A stretch of DNA of 64,000 bases from Panacibacter microcysteis (GTDB lineage Bacteria; Bacteroidota; Bacteroidia; Chitinophagales; Chitinophagaceae). The stretch spans positions 1,116,001 through 1,180,000 of the forward strand of contig NZ_JADWYR010000001.1 of NCBI RefSeq assembly GCF_015831355.1, written 5' to 3'. Position numbers and translations under genes: made by a program. Below are positions 7,995 through 17,740 of this stretch, in pieces. How positions within the stretch are numbered: position 1 is the first letter of the stretch; each line of letters begins with the position of its first letter. A model generated the notes under the pieces. It saw only the letters and a list, made by a program, of their open reading frames with translations, had not been told where the DNA came from and searched no databases.

Positions 7995-8771
7995 TTATAT
8001 ATACAGTCTTATTTGATATTTTTCAAGCGTTTCTGCAACATATTCGAGATCATTTTCTGAAAACAAATCTTTCCATTGACCAGTTTTCCCTGAGCGGGCA
8101 AATTTAAAACCATCGCCTACTTTGGAAGGGTCAGCCAATCCTTTTTCTGCTTCTAATTTTTTAATACTTTCAAAACGGGATTGCATGACGGATTTTAAGA
8201 ATATATCCTCTGCGCACGATATCCCTAAATATTCATTCAGTTTGAGAAATATATCTACATCTTTTTCTTTGAGCTCTTCGTATTTTATAATTATTCCGTC
8301 TTGTTCTTTCCATGACAAATAGTGCCTGCACCATGCATTGATTCCGAGTTTGGGGTCTCTGATAAAATTACTAAGCGTATTTCCTTTGAATTTAGAAGAC
8401 ACTTTTGTTTTTTCAAAGTTGAAATATGAGATCATAACATCTTTGGGGTCTCTTAATACCAGGATGTTTTTATGGTTTCCCATAACAACATTGTATTTTA
8501 GATGAGTCTTAATTATCCTTGGAAAATTTTCATGAGGCCAGGGCTTTCTCAGATCACTTAGCCCCAACTCAGGCATTGTCTGATCTAATATCTTAAAGCT
8601 AATTACATCGTTCGTAAAATGAGATGACGGCAAATTATTTAGAAGGTTGCAGAGATAAAATCTAACCCAAGTATTCCCTGATTTAGGGAATGATACAATA
8701 TATACATCTGAAGGTTTTACGGAAATCAGGTTAGTTGTGTATCGTTTAATTTTACCTAACTTATTGATCAT
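7995..8771 (-). CDS. PAPS-dependent sulfotransferase (Sulfotransfer_1 type)
   Basis: A protein of 258 residues. The 5'-PSB loop YIVSFPKSGNTWVRFYL (about 24-40) and 3'-PB motif LVLRDPKDVMISYFNFEK (about 107-124) are nearly the canonical cytosolic sulfotransferase sequences, and GKTGQWKDLFS near the C-terminus resembles the conserved RKGxxGDWKxxF motif. It is the member of the cluster with the clearest assignment to PAPS-dependent sulfation. The acceptor is inferred to be the exopolysaccharide or its lipid-linked intermediate. It lies 1 bp downstream of another sulfotransferase gene. Confidence 0.88.
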   Translation of the reverse strand: MINKLGKIKRYTTNLISVKPSDVYIVSFPKSGNTWVRFYLCNLLNNLPSSHFTNDVISFKILDQTMPELGLSDLRKPWPHENFPRIIKTHLKYNVVMGNHKNILVLRDPKDVMISYFNFEKTKVSSKFKGNTLSNFIRDPKLGINAWCRHYLSWKEQDGIIIKYEELKEKDVDIFLKLNEYLGISCAEDIFLKSVMQSRFESIKKLEAEKGLADPSKVGDGFKFARSGKTGQWKDLFSENDLEYVAETLEKYQIRLYI

Positions 8772-8772
8772 A

Positions 8773-9663
8773 CTATTTTTTATTCCAGACTGAAAGAATA
8801 TTTTTTTGCAGAGGTTGATTCTCAGCAGGCAAAGATTTTATAAGTTCAAATGTTCCATTAACAGAAGTCTCAAACAGCGGGATTAATATTTCAATTGCAT
8901 CCAGTTCTTCTTTGGATCTGATTTTTTCCTTTCCTAGACCGGATAAGAATTGATTTAGCTTATTTGAAATAGCAGCAATAATTTTTGATTTAGGAGCCAT
9001 GCGTTCAAACCTCATTATTAGCTTGGACTGACTGTTTTGTTTTGGTCTTTCATTTAATGAATCGGGTATAAACTCTTCGGAAATTCCAATGAAACGAAAT
9101 ATTTGCCTGAGAACTTCTATTGGGTGTTCCTTAATGTCCTCATAAAGAAAAACTAAAAGTTGCGACGGAGAAAAGATTTGTAAATATCTGGACAACTGCA
9201 CATCATAAAAACCGCGCAAAATTATGTCTATCCCAGGCTCGCTTAATTGTCCTTCCAGATAGGAAGTGCGTAATTGCTCAAATGTCTGCTTTATAGAATG
9301 GTTAGCGGGCAGAAGGCCTTTACGAAGATACCAGTAGTAAGCCGATATTGCTCTTTCCGCCGGATTTCTTAGTGACGCTATCATTTTTACATTGGGTAAA
9401 AATTCTTTTACAACGGCAGGTGATTTAGGATCCCACATGTATTCTACGGAAACATCTCCCCTTAATTGCCCTTGTTGTGCTTCATTAACTAATGAAAAAT
9501 ACCAGTCAGCGCCTCTTTCCAGATAGATTTTCCCTCCCAAATATTCCACCTCTTTTTTATCTGCAGGCAAACAAATTTGAGGATGTTCTTTCAAACATTC
9601 ATACAACCATGTTGTTGCACATTTTTGAGCTCCGATTACTAGAAAATCCAATTTGTTACTCAA
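8773..9663 (-). CDS. Sulfotransferase, heparan-sulfotransferase-like
   Basis: A protein of 296 residues. The 5'-PSB loop FLVIGAQKCATTWLYECL (about 7-24) and 3'-PB motif IASLRNPAERAISAYYWY (about 94-111) match Golgi-type carbohydrate sulfotransferases of the NDST/HS3ST class rather than the cytosolic type. EVEYLGG follows at about 38-44, where such enzymes carry the substrate-cleft residues. This different subclass suggests that it sulfates a different position or sugar from its neighbour. Confidence 0.86.
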   Translation of the reverse strand: MSNKLDFLVIGAQKCATTWLYECLKEHPQICLPADKKEVEYLGGKIYLERGADWYFSLVNEAQQGQLRGDVSVEYMWDPKSPAVVKEFLPNVKMIASLRNPAERAISAYYWYLRKGLLPANHSIKQTFEQLRTSYLEGQLSEPGIDIILRGFYDVQLSRYLQIFSPSQLLVFLYEDIKEHPIEVLRQIFRFIGISEEFIPDSLNERPKQNSQSKLIMRFERMAPKSKIIAAISNKLNQFLSGLGKEKIRSKEELDAIEILIPLFETSVNGTFELIKSLPAENQPLQKNILSVWNKK

Positions 9664-9721
9664 AGTTTTAATTATTTTTTTTATGTATGTTGATCAACAC
9701 TTATCTATTGTGTTCTGATTT

Positions 9722-11065
9722 TTAGCTAACTTCATTCCCGGCTATTCTCCTTGATTTTCTTTTTTGTAACCAATCCAAGATAAATCCAGAAACAATTCCT
9801 ATGAGAAGGTAACGAAAACAGTTGCGTATTGGGTAGCCTTGCATTTTAAAGAAAAACAAGAAGGCAGGTGAAACAAGCAACATCCCAATCAAGCTATAAC
9901 GCGCAACAATTTTATTACAGTATCGTATTGCAAAATATAAAAACATGATTGCAAACAGAAAAAAGCCATATCCAAGAAAGTAGCTTTCCCCGATAAACCC
10001 TACCGGTGCGTACGAACTTAATTTCAGTTTGTTTCTATCCTCCAAAGCATCATTATATCCATCTATACTTGAGATTAAAGGTGAAAAAACAAGTATTTTA
10101 TATTTAGTATCGAATGTAATCTCCTTGTCACCGTATTTTTTTAATGACAAGCTAAGATTCCATCCACTGGAAAACGCCGTGGCTAAAAGTTTTGGTGACA
10201 ATATGGCAATACTCTTTACTCCATTTTCAATATTTGATGGGATAGCTGCTACGCCTTGTGAAAAATAATTTCCACGGTTTCGGCCAAATAAAACACCAAA
10301 ATAAAGGAGCATTGTGATAATAACTGTACATGTTACCGCTATTAAAGATCTGATACTTTTGGGTTTAAATAAAAATGGTAATGCCGATGCCGTTATAAGT
10401 GGTGCCCATCTTGAATTACCCGCGACTTTTAACGTTAGATAATAAAGGAAAAACGGAACCAGCAAAATAGCCATTAAATGCCTCCCGCTTTTAAACATTA
10501 GTATTATAACGATCAATATAAGAATTGCAATTATTCCAGAAGCGAAATGAATAATACTTGCCAGGGCAGGAAGATGTAATCGGTCCGGGTTGCCTAGTAG
10601 AAGGTAACTATCGTTTTTCCATAAAATAGCAACATCTAATTGACTAAAATGATACAACGTCAGTGCAAACAATGCGAGAAAAACAACATAAAATAACCTT
10701 ATAGTCTTATCGTTTAAAGGAAAATATTTCCTATTCAGTACATCTGTAAATTTTTGGGTAAAATTTGATTTGTTTGAGACAACCTGATAGTTTTTCTTTT
10801 CATTTAACCGGAACATTGTAAAAAAGCAAGTAATCATGTAAATGTAGTGAATCAAATATACCCTGTAATCGTAACTAAATTTTTTAAACGTGCCGATCCG
10901 AAAATACTTGGTGATTTCAGGATGTAAGGTAAAATAATAGTAAACGCACTGACTTACTAAAAGAATAGAGGAAAAAATAAGGCCAGGCATAAATAGATAA
11001 ACGTCAAATTTTTTTCGGGCATACCGTATAGTGACAAACCATATAATGAATGAGATTATAAGCAT
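9722..11065 (-). CDS. O-antigen/exopolysaccharide polymerase (Wzy-like)
   Basis: A protein of 447 residues with about ten to twelve hydrophobic segments spread over its length and a large hydrophilic loop at about 255-345, the usual Wzy topology. The C-terminus is basic (LDWLQKRKSRR). Wzy proteins share almost no sequence, so the call rests on topology and on its place between a sulfotransferase and the Wzx flippase genes in the same leftward cluster. It would join lipid-linked repeat units in the periplasm. The 81-bp gap to the upstream gene is AT-rich with no visible signal. Confidence 0.72.
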   Translation of the reverse strand: MLIISFIIWFVTIRYARKKFDVYLFMPGLIFSSILLVSQCVYYYFTLHPEITKYFRIGTFKKFSYDYRVYLIHYIYMITCFFTMFRLNEKKNYQVVSNKSNFTQKFTDVLNRKYFPLNDKTIRLFYVVFLALFALTLYHFSQLDVAILWKNDSYLLLGNPDRLHLPALASIIHFASGIIAILILIVIILMFKSGRHLMAILLVPFFLYYLTLKVAGNSRWAPLITASALPFLFKPKSIRSLIAVTCTVIITMLLYFGVLFGRNRGNYFSQGVAAIPSNIENGVKSIAILSPKLLATAFSSGWNLSLSLKKYGDKEITFDTKYKILVFSPLISSIDGYNDALEDRNKLKLSSYAPVGFIGESYFLGYGFFLFAIMFLYFAIRYCNKIVARYSLIGMLLVSPAFLFFFKMQGYPIRNCFRYLLIGIVSGFILDWLQKRKSRRIAGNEVS

Positions 11066-11146
11066 ACACCAAAAAGCGGATAAGATATTTAGTTAACAAA
11101 CATTCCGATAACCGTTTCAAAAAGAGATAATATCCCGAACCTATTT

Positions 11147-12163
11147 CTACGACTTGACTATTAGAGATCTAAGCTTATTATACTGACGATTTTTTCTCAA
11201 TTTTTGTTTCACATTTCTGGAAAACAGGAAGTGATATATCACGTGTAACAATACAATGATTTTCCCGATAATTCTATAAAGAAAACTTCCAAGTCTATGC
11301 AAAAAATTGTTCTGATTATAATAAGCTACGTCATAATCCATAAGTCTTAATTCTTTATGGCAAATTGATTCAAATCTCCACACCTCGCTATTACTCATTT
11401 GTAATGTCCATCTCCCAATATCTGCCTTGGGATCAGGCATCCTGTTTAATTTCTTATGCACGCCGCTCTTTATCTCGGTTTCGGTTATGTTTTTCGCATA
11501 GTCCTGATTAAATTGTAACATTTTATCTTCAAAAGCTACATCTAAAAACTCCGTAATTTCTGACAAAACTTCCTCTACATTCGTCACAAGACGCTCATAT
11601 TTTACCATCAGGGTTCTATTACCCAACTTATTTAAAAATTCGATGTTTCGTATGCATCTCTTCCAATATATGGCGCGCTGATATATAGACCACCCTTCCC
11701 AACCCCTGTCTTTTAATGAAATCGCGACGTCTCGCCCATCCCTAACAAGAGCTATGAATTTACTTTCAGGAAAAAGACTATTCAGTTGGGGTATAATGTC
11801 AATGTATTCAGGTGTCTTCTCTCCCCAGGTTGTCTTTCCGGAATCTCTGATTTTGCGCAGAAACAATCCTTCAATGACTGCGGCCAAAATGCGCGGCTCA
11901 TCTAAGCTATTAATGACCGAATCTACTTCTTCCGCGTCCATCTTCCATGTATCGAATCTTGGATGGTTAATTATAATTGATTTGATTTCTTCCAATTGTG
12001 AAAAAGACAACGAGCGATCCAGATATGGAAACGTTTTTACTAATGGCAGTATAAAATGAGACTCAGGCGGTATTATAAGCTGAGTGTGTTTGTTAAGCAT
12101 TAATCTTAATAGAGTAGTTCCTCCCCGCTTCGATCCGATGATGAAAAACCCGCTTTTTTTCAT
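11147..12163 (-). CDS. Sulfotransferase family protein (Sulfotransfer_3 type)
   Basis: A protein of 338 residues. The 5'-PSB loop GFFIIGSKRGGTTLLRLML (about 5-23) and the 3'-PB motif FIALVRDGRDVAISLKDRGW (about 136-155) are clear. A basic, partly hydrophobic C-terminal extension (about 285-338, with LYRIIGKIIVLLHVIYHFLF) could associate with the membrane, which the other three sulfotransferases of the cluster lack. The gene overlaps the upstream acetyltransferase gene by 4 bp, so translation is probably coupled. Confidence 0.83.
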   Translation of the reverse strand: MKKSGFFIIGSKRGGTTLLRLMLNKHTQLIIPPESHFILPLVKTFPYLDRSLSFSQLEEIKSIIINHPRFDTWKMDAEEVDSVINSLDEPRILAAVIEGLFLRKIRDSGKTTWGEKTPEYIDIIPQLNSLFPESKFIALVRDGRDVAISLKDRGWEGWSIYQRAIYWKRCIRNIEFLNKLGNRTLMVKYERLVTNVEEVLSEITEFLDVAFEDKMLQFNQDYAKNITETEIKSGVHKKLNRMPDPKADIGRWTLQMSNSEVWRFESICHKELRLMDYDVAYYNQNNFLHRLGSFLYRIIGKIIVLLHVIYHFLFSRNVKQKLRKNRQYNKLRSLIVKS

Positions 12164-12744
12164 TTAATTAGATTGTTGTTGAGGTTCGTTTTCCGCCCTT
12201 GTCTTATGCGATTATTCTCAAGAATATCTTTTATAAAATATTTATCTTCTTTAACCAAATGGCTAATCTCTGAAACCGATTCTCTCATGCCGATTGTTCT
12301 TGCAGGATTACCGCCAACAACTTCTCCCGCACCAACGTTTTTTGTTACAACAGCCCCCATAGCAATCACCGCACCATCTCCAATCGTTACTCCAGGTCTA
12401 ATCAATGCGCCCCAACCAATCCAACACCCGTTTCCAATCACAACCGGCAGCTTTTTATCTTCTATTCCATATGGTAAAGTTGATGCGTTTCTGTACTCGT
12501 GAGAACTGGACAGTATAACAACTTTCGGCGCCAAAATAGTCCCGCGACCTATTTCAATTTTTCCTTCCCCATCAATATGACAATCCATTCCAATTCTGCA
12601 GTATTTACTTATCTTAATGTTTCGGTGAAAGTTAAATGTAGCAGTTGTATGTATATATAATGGCTTCTCCAGGTTAAGAAGTTTAAGCTTCTGTTTTTTT
12701 CTTTGGTAAACCACATACAGTTTATTCATTAATGTGTGCAACAT
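12160..12744 (-). CDS. Acyltransferase, left-handed beta-helix (WcaF/maltose acetyltransferase-like)
   Basis: A protein of 194 residues. Hexapeptide repeats run from about residue 40 to 150 (ISKYCRIGMDCHIDGEGKIEIG..., IGNGCWIGWGALIRPGVTIG, IAMGAVVTKNVGAGEVVGG) and end in GNPARTIG, the usual closing motif. The order of repeats and the SSSHEYRN segment, carrying the likely catalytic His, fit colanic-acid type O-acetyltransferases. It overlaps the flippase gene upstream by 23 bp and the sulfotransferase gene downstream by 4 bp. It is the second acetyltransferase of the cluster. Confidence 0.83.
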   Translation of the reverse strand: MLHTLMNKLYVVYQRKKQKLKLLNLEKPLYIHTTATFNFHRNIKISKYCRIGMDCHIDGEGKIEIGRGTILAPKVVILSSSHEYRNASTLPYGIEDKKLPVVIGNGCWIGWGALIRPGVTIGDGAVIAMGAVVTKNVGAGEVVGGNPARTIGMRESVSEISHLVKEDKYFIKDILENNRIRQGRKTNLNNNLIK

Positions 12745-14008
12745 TTGCTTCTTTTTTAATCTTTCTTAAAACTATAAAAAGTTGAAAAAGTACTGAGCAG
12801 GAGTGAGCAATCAATAAAGACATTGCCGCGCCGATTGATCCATATTCTTCTATGAAAATTTCTGCTAAGCCTAAAGACAATAATCCAAAAACTGTTGTAC
12901 TGATAAAGAAAAATTTTTGTAATCTTAAACCGATTAAAAATTGATTGATTATGATAGCTACACCGAATAACAATATCCAAACATATAAAACATTTAAGAC
13001 GGGTAAGGCACCTAAAAAGTCTTTATTGACGATTTCAATAAAGTATGGCATAATAAAATAAGCAGGTAAAACTATACAGGAACTTAGTAAAATATTGAGG
13101 CTACAGAATTGCAATAGCTTTTTTCTTGCTTGCTTAGCATGTGTTTGTATATTATGAGTGATCACTGCTATGGTTGGTGTTATTAGTCTGAGAATTTGTT
13201 GTTGCAATAGTCTGATAACCATAATCACCTGGAATGCAAAACCGTATAATGCCAATTCCTTAACGCCGAATTTTCCATCTATCATTAACTGGTTAACCTG
13301 TGTCATAAGCAGGTTACCCATAGCGCCCAACCAAACCCATACATTATCCCTGGCAATTGTTTTAATCTCAGTATAAACTGGTTTCAAAGTTAATTTGGCT
13401 GTAGAGGCAACATACTTCCATTCTAAGAAAATTGTAATGGCTCTCGCTAGAAATTGCGCTAATGCTATACTTATAATGGCTTGCTCATTTTTGTAAAAAA
13501 AAACAATTAATAATGTTGCGGCTACAAAAATGAGTCTATCAATCAAAAGTATAGAAGAATGATAATTTGCTTTTCCTTTATAATCAAACCACGGCATTGG
13601 GCTCATACCACGCATAAATCCTAAAGCGGAGCAGATAAGCACCACTATGGCAGTTTTGGAAGAAAACCCTGCAAATCCAAACGCCCATACAGAAATCATA
13701 CCTACAATGACAATACCAAGCATAAACCATAACCACCCGGCTGATGAAATGGTAATTTCAGGCTGATCTCTTTGCACAAGATCTCTCACCAACGTTTTAT
13801 CCGTACCAAATTGCATAATAATAAAAAGTGTATTTGCATAAACCATCCCGTATGCAAAGTATCCATATTCTTCCCTCCCAAGTTCTTTCGCTAAAAGAAC
13901 TGATACAATTAGCGAAATCGCAGATTGTAAATAGTTTAAAAGACTAAACGATAAAATATATTTTACGCTCAGATATTTTTTAAACGTTGATGCCGATCTT
14001 TCCTGCAT
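12722..14008 (-). CDS. Polysaccharide flippase (Wzx-like)
   Basis: A protein of 428 residues with 12 or so transmembrane segments. The N-terminal block LLAKELGREEYGYFAYGMVY (about 39-58) and AFQVIMVIRLLQQQ are characteristic of MATE-like oligosaccharide flippases (Polysacc_synt family). It would move undecaprenyl-linked repeat units to the periplasmic face for Wzy. Its 3' end overlaps the acetyltransferase gene by 23 bp, while 77 bp separate it from the upstream glycosyltransferase gene. Confidence 0.87.
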   Translation of the reverse strand: MQERSASTFKKYLSVKYILSFSLLNYLQSAISLIVSVLLAKELGREEYGYFAYGMVYANTLFIIMQFGTDKTLVRDLVQRDQPEITISSAGWLWFMLGIVIVGMISVWAFGFAGFSSKTAIVVLICSALGFMRGMSPMPWFDYKGKANYHSSILLIDRLIFVAATLLIVFFYKNEQAIISIALAQFLARAITIFLEWKYVASTAKLTLKPVYTEIKTIARDNVWVWLGAMGNLLMTQVNQLMIDGKFGVKELALYGFAFQVIMVIRLLQQQILRLITPTIAVITHNIQTHAKQARKKLLQFCSLNILLSSCIVLPAYFIMPYFIEIVNKDFLGALPVLNVLYVWILLFGVAIIINQFLIGLRLQKFFFISTTVFGLLSLGLAEIFIEEYGSIGAAMSLLIAHSCSVLFQLFIVLRKIKKEANVAHINE

Positions 14009-14085
14009 AAATTTAAATAATACAATTTCGTAACCTCCCTATTGTTATTCCTTACACTATAAACCAGTAAACATTTTAGCACATT

Positions 14086-15297
14086 TTACACTAAAGATTC
14101 CATCGCCTCTTGCACAACGAGGGCTGATTGGGGCCATGTATTCTGCGTTTTTGCATATAATCTGCCATCAGCAGCCATCTTACATCGGAAGTTGATATCT
14201 GTATATAATTTTATTACCGCATCTGCAAACTGCTTTGCACCTGATGCAGATAAAATTTCCTTGCCAGAGATTAATCCTGGAAACGTTGCTATAGCCTGCG
14301 GTGTAGAAACTACAGGTACGCCTGCGGTTATAGCATCCAGTATTCTATTTATTAACCCGGTTCCGTGAAATGTTGGCACAACTGCTAATCTTACGGTGTT
14401 ATACAGCTCATGGATGTCATCAGCATAACCGTTTATTAATATGGACGAATCCGTATCTATATAGTCTATTTTCGTTTTTGGCGGTGTTCCCACCAAGGAG
14501 AGCTTTGCCTCCGGTAACTTCTTTTTTATAACAGGCCAAACTTTCGTAATAAACCATTCGGATTCTTTAAGTCTGTGACCATGCAAATGCGTCATAAACA
14601 ATATTACGTTACTGTTAACCCCGTTATAACTGCAAGCAAATAGCTCCTCCTTTATACCGTTTGGAGCTGCGACAATCAATGGCTTGAGCCTGTTCCTCAC
14701 GACTTTTCTCACTTTTTCGGCTTCATTTAGCGTCTGTACATGCACAATATCTGCTAATGCAAGAAAATTTCTTTCCTCCCTTTCCAGCGGAAAACTTCTC
14801 AACCATTCTGTTACATACCTCAACTTAAATATCCGGCTGTACATTAATTCATTTATTGAGTCACGGAACTGGAAGGTCTTACAGTCGTTTAAGCCTATTG
14901 CCACTTTTTTGAAAAAACGCAAATTATTGTTGTTGCAAAAACTTATAAAACTATAATAATGTGCAGGACTTACCCAAATAAAATCGTAATGCTCAGATCC
15001 GATAACATTCCCCAATGAAGATTTATCATATTTGTATAACGAAATGGAATGCTTAAAAGTAAGTGCCGATGAAATCAACTTTTTCTTGCTGTTGATCTTT
15101 TTTACCGGGACTGAACCTTTATAAATGATGGATTTAGGAAGTGCCGTATGATCCTTTATTTCTATACCTGCTTCAGCAAGCACTAACAGGTGGGTTATAT
15201 GGGTTTTACTTATACATTCAAACAATCCCGCTATAGGTAACTGTTTTCCGTTCAACGCGGGAAAGGGCAATGCATCTGTAACAATCAAAACTTTCAT
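14086..15297 (-). CDS. Glycosyltransferase (GT-B fold, GT4-like)
   Basis: A protein of 403 residues. The N-terminus MKVLIVTDALPFPALNGKQLP is a GT4-type opening loop. The C-terminal domain contains AKLSLVGTPPK (about 269-279), LINGYADDIHELYNTVRLAVVP (from about 291) and GTGLINRILDAITAGVPVVS (from about 317), a known variant of the GPGGxxxxEAxAxGxPV region. It is predicted to add a sugar to the exopolysaccharide repeat unit. The 46-bp gap to gmd upstream suggests a shared transcript. Specificity is unknown. Confidence 0.84.
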   Translation of the reverse strand: MKVLIVTDALPFPALNGKQLPIAGLFECISKTHITHLLVLAEAGIEIKDHTALPKSIIYKGSVPVKKINSKKKLISSALTFKHSISLYKYDKSSLGNVIGSEHYDFIWVSPAHYYSFISFCNNNNLRFFKKVAIGLNDCKTFQFRDSINELMYSRIFKLRYVTEWLRSFPLEREERNFLALADIVHVQTLNEAEKVRKVVRNRLKPLIVAAPNGIKEELFACSYNGVNSNVILFMTHLHGHRLKESEWFITKVWPVIKKKLPEAKLSLVGTPPKTKIDYIDTDSSILINGYADDIHELYNTVRLAVVPTFHGTGLINRILDAITAGVPVVSTPQAIATFPGLISGKEILSASGAKQFADAVIKLYTDINFRCKMAADGRLYAKTQNTWPQSALVVQEAMESLV

Positions 15298-15343
15298 CAG
15301 GAATAATTTTATCGAAGCTTTTAGACAACATTTTTACCCAGCG

Positions 15344-16441
15344 CTACCCGATCAAATGTTCAAACTGTGTTTTGTTTTTTTGCCTGAAAACTTCGAGATC
15401 TGCGGTCACCATTTCTTTTACCAGTTGATCCAGTGTACACTCCGGTACCCATCCAAGTTTTTCTTTAGATTTTGTGGGGTCGCCTATTAATAATTCAACC
15501 TCTGTAGGCCTGAAGTAAGCAGGATCAACCGCCACTACACAGGTACCAATCTCAAGTTTAAAGTCAGCATTGGTACTTGCCGCTACATATCCCTTTTCCT
15601 CAACACCGCTGCCTTTAAATTCAAGTGTAACGCCCACTTCACCAAAAGCCATCTTAACAAACTCTCTTACAGGAGTAGTAATACCGGTCGCTATCACAAA
15701 ATCCTCCGCCTGCTCCTGCTGCAATATCAGCCACATCGCTTTCACGTAATCGCGTGCATGTCCCCAGTCTCTGCGCGCATCCAGGTTTCCGAGAAACAGC
15801 GTTTTCTGCAAGCCAAGCGCAATCGCAGCTACAGCCCTGGTTATTTTCCTGGTTACAAATGTTTCTCCGCGTAAGGGACTCTCGTGGTTAAACAGTATAC
15901 CATTGCAGGCAAACATATTATACGCCTCGCGATAGTTCACCGTTATCCAGTATGCATACAACTTCGCAACTGCGTAAGGGCTGCGCGGGTAAAAAGGCGT
16001 AGTTTCCTTTTGCGGTACTTCCTGTACAAGGCCATACAGTTCCGAAGTACTTGCCTGGTAAATACGCGTTTTCTTTTCAAGGCCGAGTATACGTACAGCT
16101 TCAAGTATACGCAGCGTACCTATTGCATCTGCATTCGCAGTGTATTCCGGTGTATCAAAACTTACCTTCACATGGCTCATGGCAGCAAGATTGTAAATTT
16201 CATCCGGCTGCACCTCCTGTATAATACGAATAAGGTTTGTACTGTCAGTCATATCACCATAATGCAAACGAAAGCGCACATCCTTCTCATGCGGGTCCTG
16301 GTACAGGTGATCTATACGATCTGTATTTATCAAAGATGCACGGCGTTTAATGCCGTGTACCATATAACCTTTTTCAAGCAAAAGCTCAGAAAGATAAGCG
16401 CCGTCTTGTCCGTTCACACCAGTAATTAATGCAGTCTTCAT
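15344..16441 (-). CDS. gmd: GDP-mannose 4,6-dehydratase
   Basis: A protein of 365 residues, full length. The NAD(P)-binding motif [16 protein letters not shown] is at residues 7-22 and the SDR catalytic [10 protein letters not shown] at about 157-166 with QASTSELYG before it. [15 protein letters not shown] and [14 protein letters not shown] are diagnostic of GMD. It converts GDP-mannose to GDP-4-keto-6-deoxymannose in the cytoplasm, feeding the GDP-fucose synthase encoded just upstream (16571-17512). Unlike the genes further along the cluster, it is not AT-rich and is preceded by a repeat unit. Confidence 0.96.
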   Translation of the reverse strand: MKTALITGVNGQDGAYLSELLLEKGYMVHGIKRRASLINTDRIDHLYQDPHEKDVRFRLHYGDMTDSTNLIRIIQEVQPDEIYNLAAMSHVKVSFDTPEYTANADAIGTLRILEAVRILGLEKKTRIYQASTSELYGLVQEVPQKETTPFYPRSPYAVAKLYAYWITVNYREAYNMFACNGILFNHESPLRGETFVTRKITRAVAAIALGLQKTLFLGNLDARRDWGHARDYVKAMWLILQQEQAEDFVIATGITTPVREFVKMAFGEVGVTLEFKGSGVEEKGYVAASTNADFKLEIGTCVVAVDPAYFRPTEVELLIGDPTKSKEKLGWVPECTLDQLVKEMVTADLEVFRQKNKTQFEHLIG

Positions 16442-16484
16442 TGAATAATTGTAATTTAAAAGTGGTTTGATGTTTTTTATTTAT

Positions 16485-16562
16485 GAGCCAGGCTTTTGTA
16501 AAGCTATTCACCTTTCGTTGCGTCGCACTCTTGTACAGCATAGCTATGGGCAGCAACGATGC
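16485..16562 (+). repeat. Intergenic repeat unit 5 (variant A)
   Basis: The core is at 16518-16536 and the tip GAGCCAGGC at 16485-16493, 43 bp before (on the minus strand) the gmd start. It fills most of the 129-bp gap between fcl and gmd. Confidence 0.87.
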
Positions 16563-16570
16563 ACTTTCGT

Positions 16571-17512
16571 TTAAACCGCTGCTGTTACATGTTTCGCAAG
16601 AAAATCGCCGTATGCAAGTTTAATGCCTTCTTCCAATGTTGTATGGTGTTTCCAGCCCAACCCGTTTAATTTGGAAACATCCATCAGTTTGCGTGGTGTA
16701 CCATCCGGCTTGGATGCATCAAAAACAATTTCACCAGTATACCCTACTACTTTTTTTACCAACTCTGCAAGATCTTTAATTGTAAGGTCTTCTCCTGTTC
16801 CAATATTAACGAGTTGCTTTTCGCTGTAATGCTGCATCAGGTATATACACGCTTCAGCCAGGTCGTCTGCATATAAAAATTCACGCATAGGTTTACCGGA
16901 GCCCCACACTGTAACAGCAGGAGCGCTGTTCTCCCTGGCCTCATGAAACTTCCTGATCAATGCAGGCAGAACATGCGAATTTTGCGGGTGATAATTATCT
17001 CCTACACCATACAAATTTGTTGGCATGGCACTGATGAAGTTACAGCCGTACTGGTCCCTGTATGCCTCACATAATTTGATGCCTGCAATTTTTGCTATAG
17101 CGTATGGTTCATTGGTATACTCCAGCGTGCCGGTTAGCAGGTAATCTTCCTTCAGCGGCTGTGGTGCAAGTTTTGGATAGATGCACGAACTGCCGAGAAA
17201 CATCAGTTTTTTTACGCCGTTTGTATATGCTGCATGAATGATGTTTGTTTCAATCATCAGGTTATCGTACAAAAACTCTGCACGATAGGTATTGTTGGCC
17301 ATTATACCACCCACTTTTGCGGCGGCAAGAAAAACGTATGCCGGCTTTTCTGCTTCAAAGAAAAGCTGCACCGCTGCCTGGCTGCGTAAATCGAGTTCGC
17401 CTGATGTTCTGGTAACAATATTTGTGTATCCTTCTTTTTCAAGATTGCGCTTAATGGCGCCACCAACCATTCCCCTGTGTCCTGCTATGTAAATTTTATC
17501 GCCTTTTTGCAT
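16571..17512 (-). CDS. fcl: GDP-L-fucose synthase
   Basis: A protein of 313 residues, the usual length. The N-terminal [14 protein letters not shown] is the NADPH-binding loop and [16 protein letters not shown] (about 140-155) contains the catalytic Tyr-Lys pair, with [14 protein letters not shown] just before. It epimerises and reduces the GMD product to GDP-L-fucose. Together with gmd this gives a complete route from GDP-mannose, so the polysaccharide very likely contains L-fucose. The gene is flanked on both sides by repeat units 5 and 6, whose tips point away from it. Confidence 0.95.
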   Translation of the reverse strand: MQKGDKIYIAGHRGMVGGAIKRNLEKEGYTNIVTRTSGELDLRSQAAVQLFFEAEKPAYVFLAAAKVGGIMANNTYRAEFLYDNLMIETNIIHAAYTNGVKKLMFLGSSCIYPKLAPQPLKEDYLLTGTLEYTNEPYAIAKIAGIKLCEAYRDQYGCNFISAMPTNLYGVGDNYHPQNSHVLPALIRKFHEARENSAPAVTVWGSGKPMREFLYADDLAEACIYLMQHYSEKQLVNIGTGEDLTIKDLAELVKKVVGYTGEIVFDASKPDGTPRKLMDVSKLNGLGWKHHTTLEEGIKLAYGDFLAKHVTAAV

Positions 17513-17624
17513 AATGTATAAACATTTATAACTAAATACTTTTAGTTTTCAAGGGCTGGCAATATAATCGTTAGGGGCAGATAATGATGTAAACGTATGT
17601 TAAGTTAATACGTGCTGTTCCGGA

Positions 17625-17710
17625 ACGTGGTTGTGTCTTTGCTCATTCATATTCTTCAGTACAAGAGTGCGACGCAACGGATGCTTAATGTATGTTCAAC
17701 TGCCGGGCTC
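17625..17710 (-). repeat. Intergenic repeat unit 6 (variant A, inverted)
   Basis: The core on the minus strand is at 17659-17677. The tip CTGCCGGGCTC (17700-17710 on plus) lies 30 bp past the stop of the tyrosine-kinase gene. Confidence 0.87.
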
Positions 17711-17740
17711 AAAAAAAAATCTATTACTGCAAAAGTGAGC

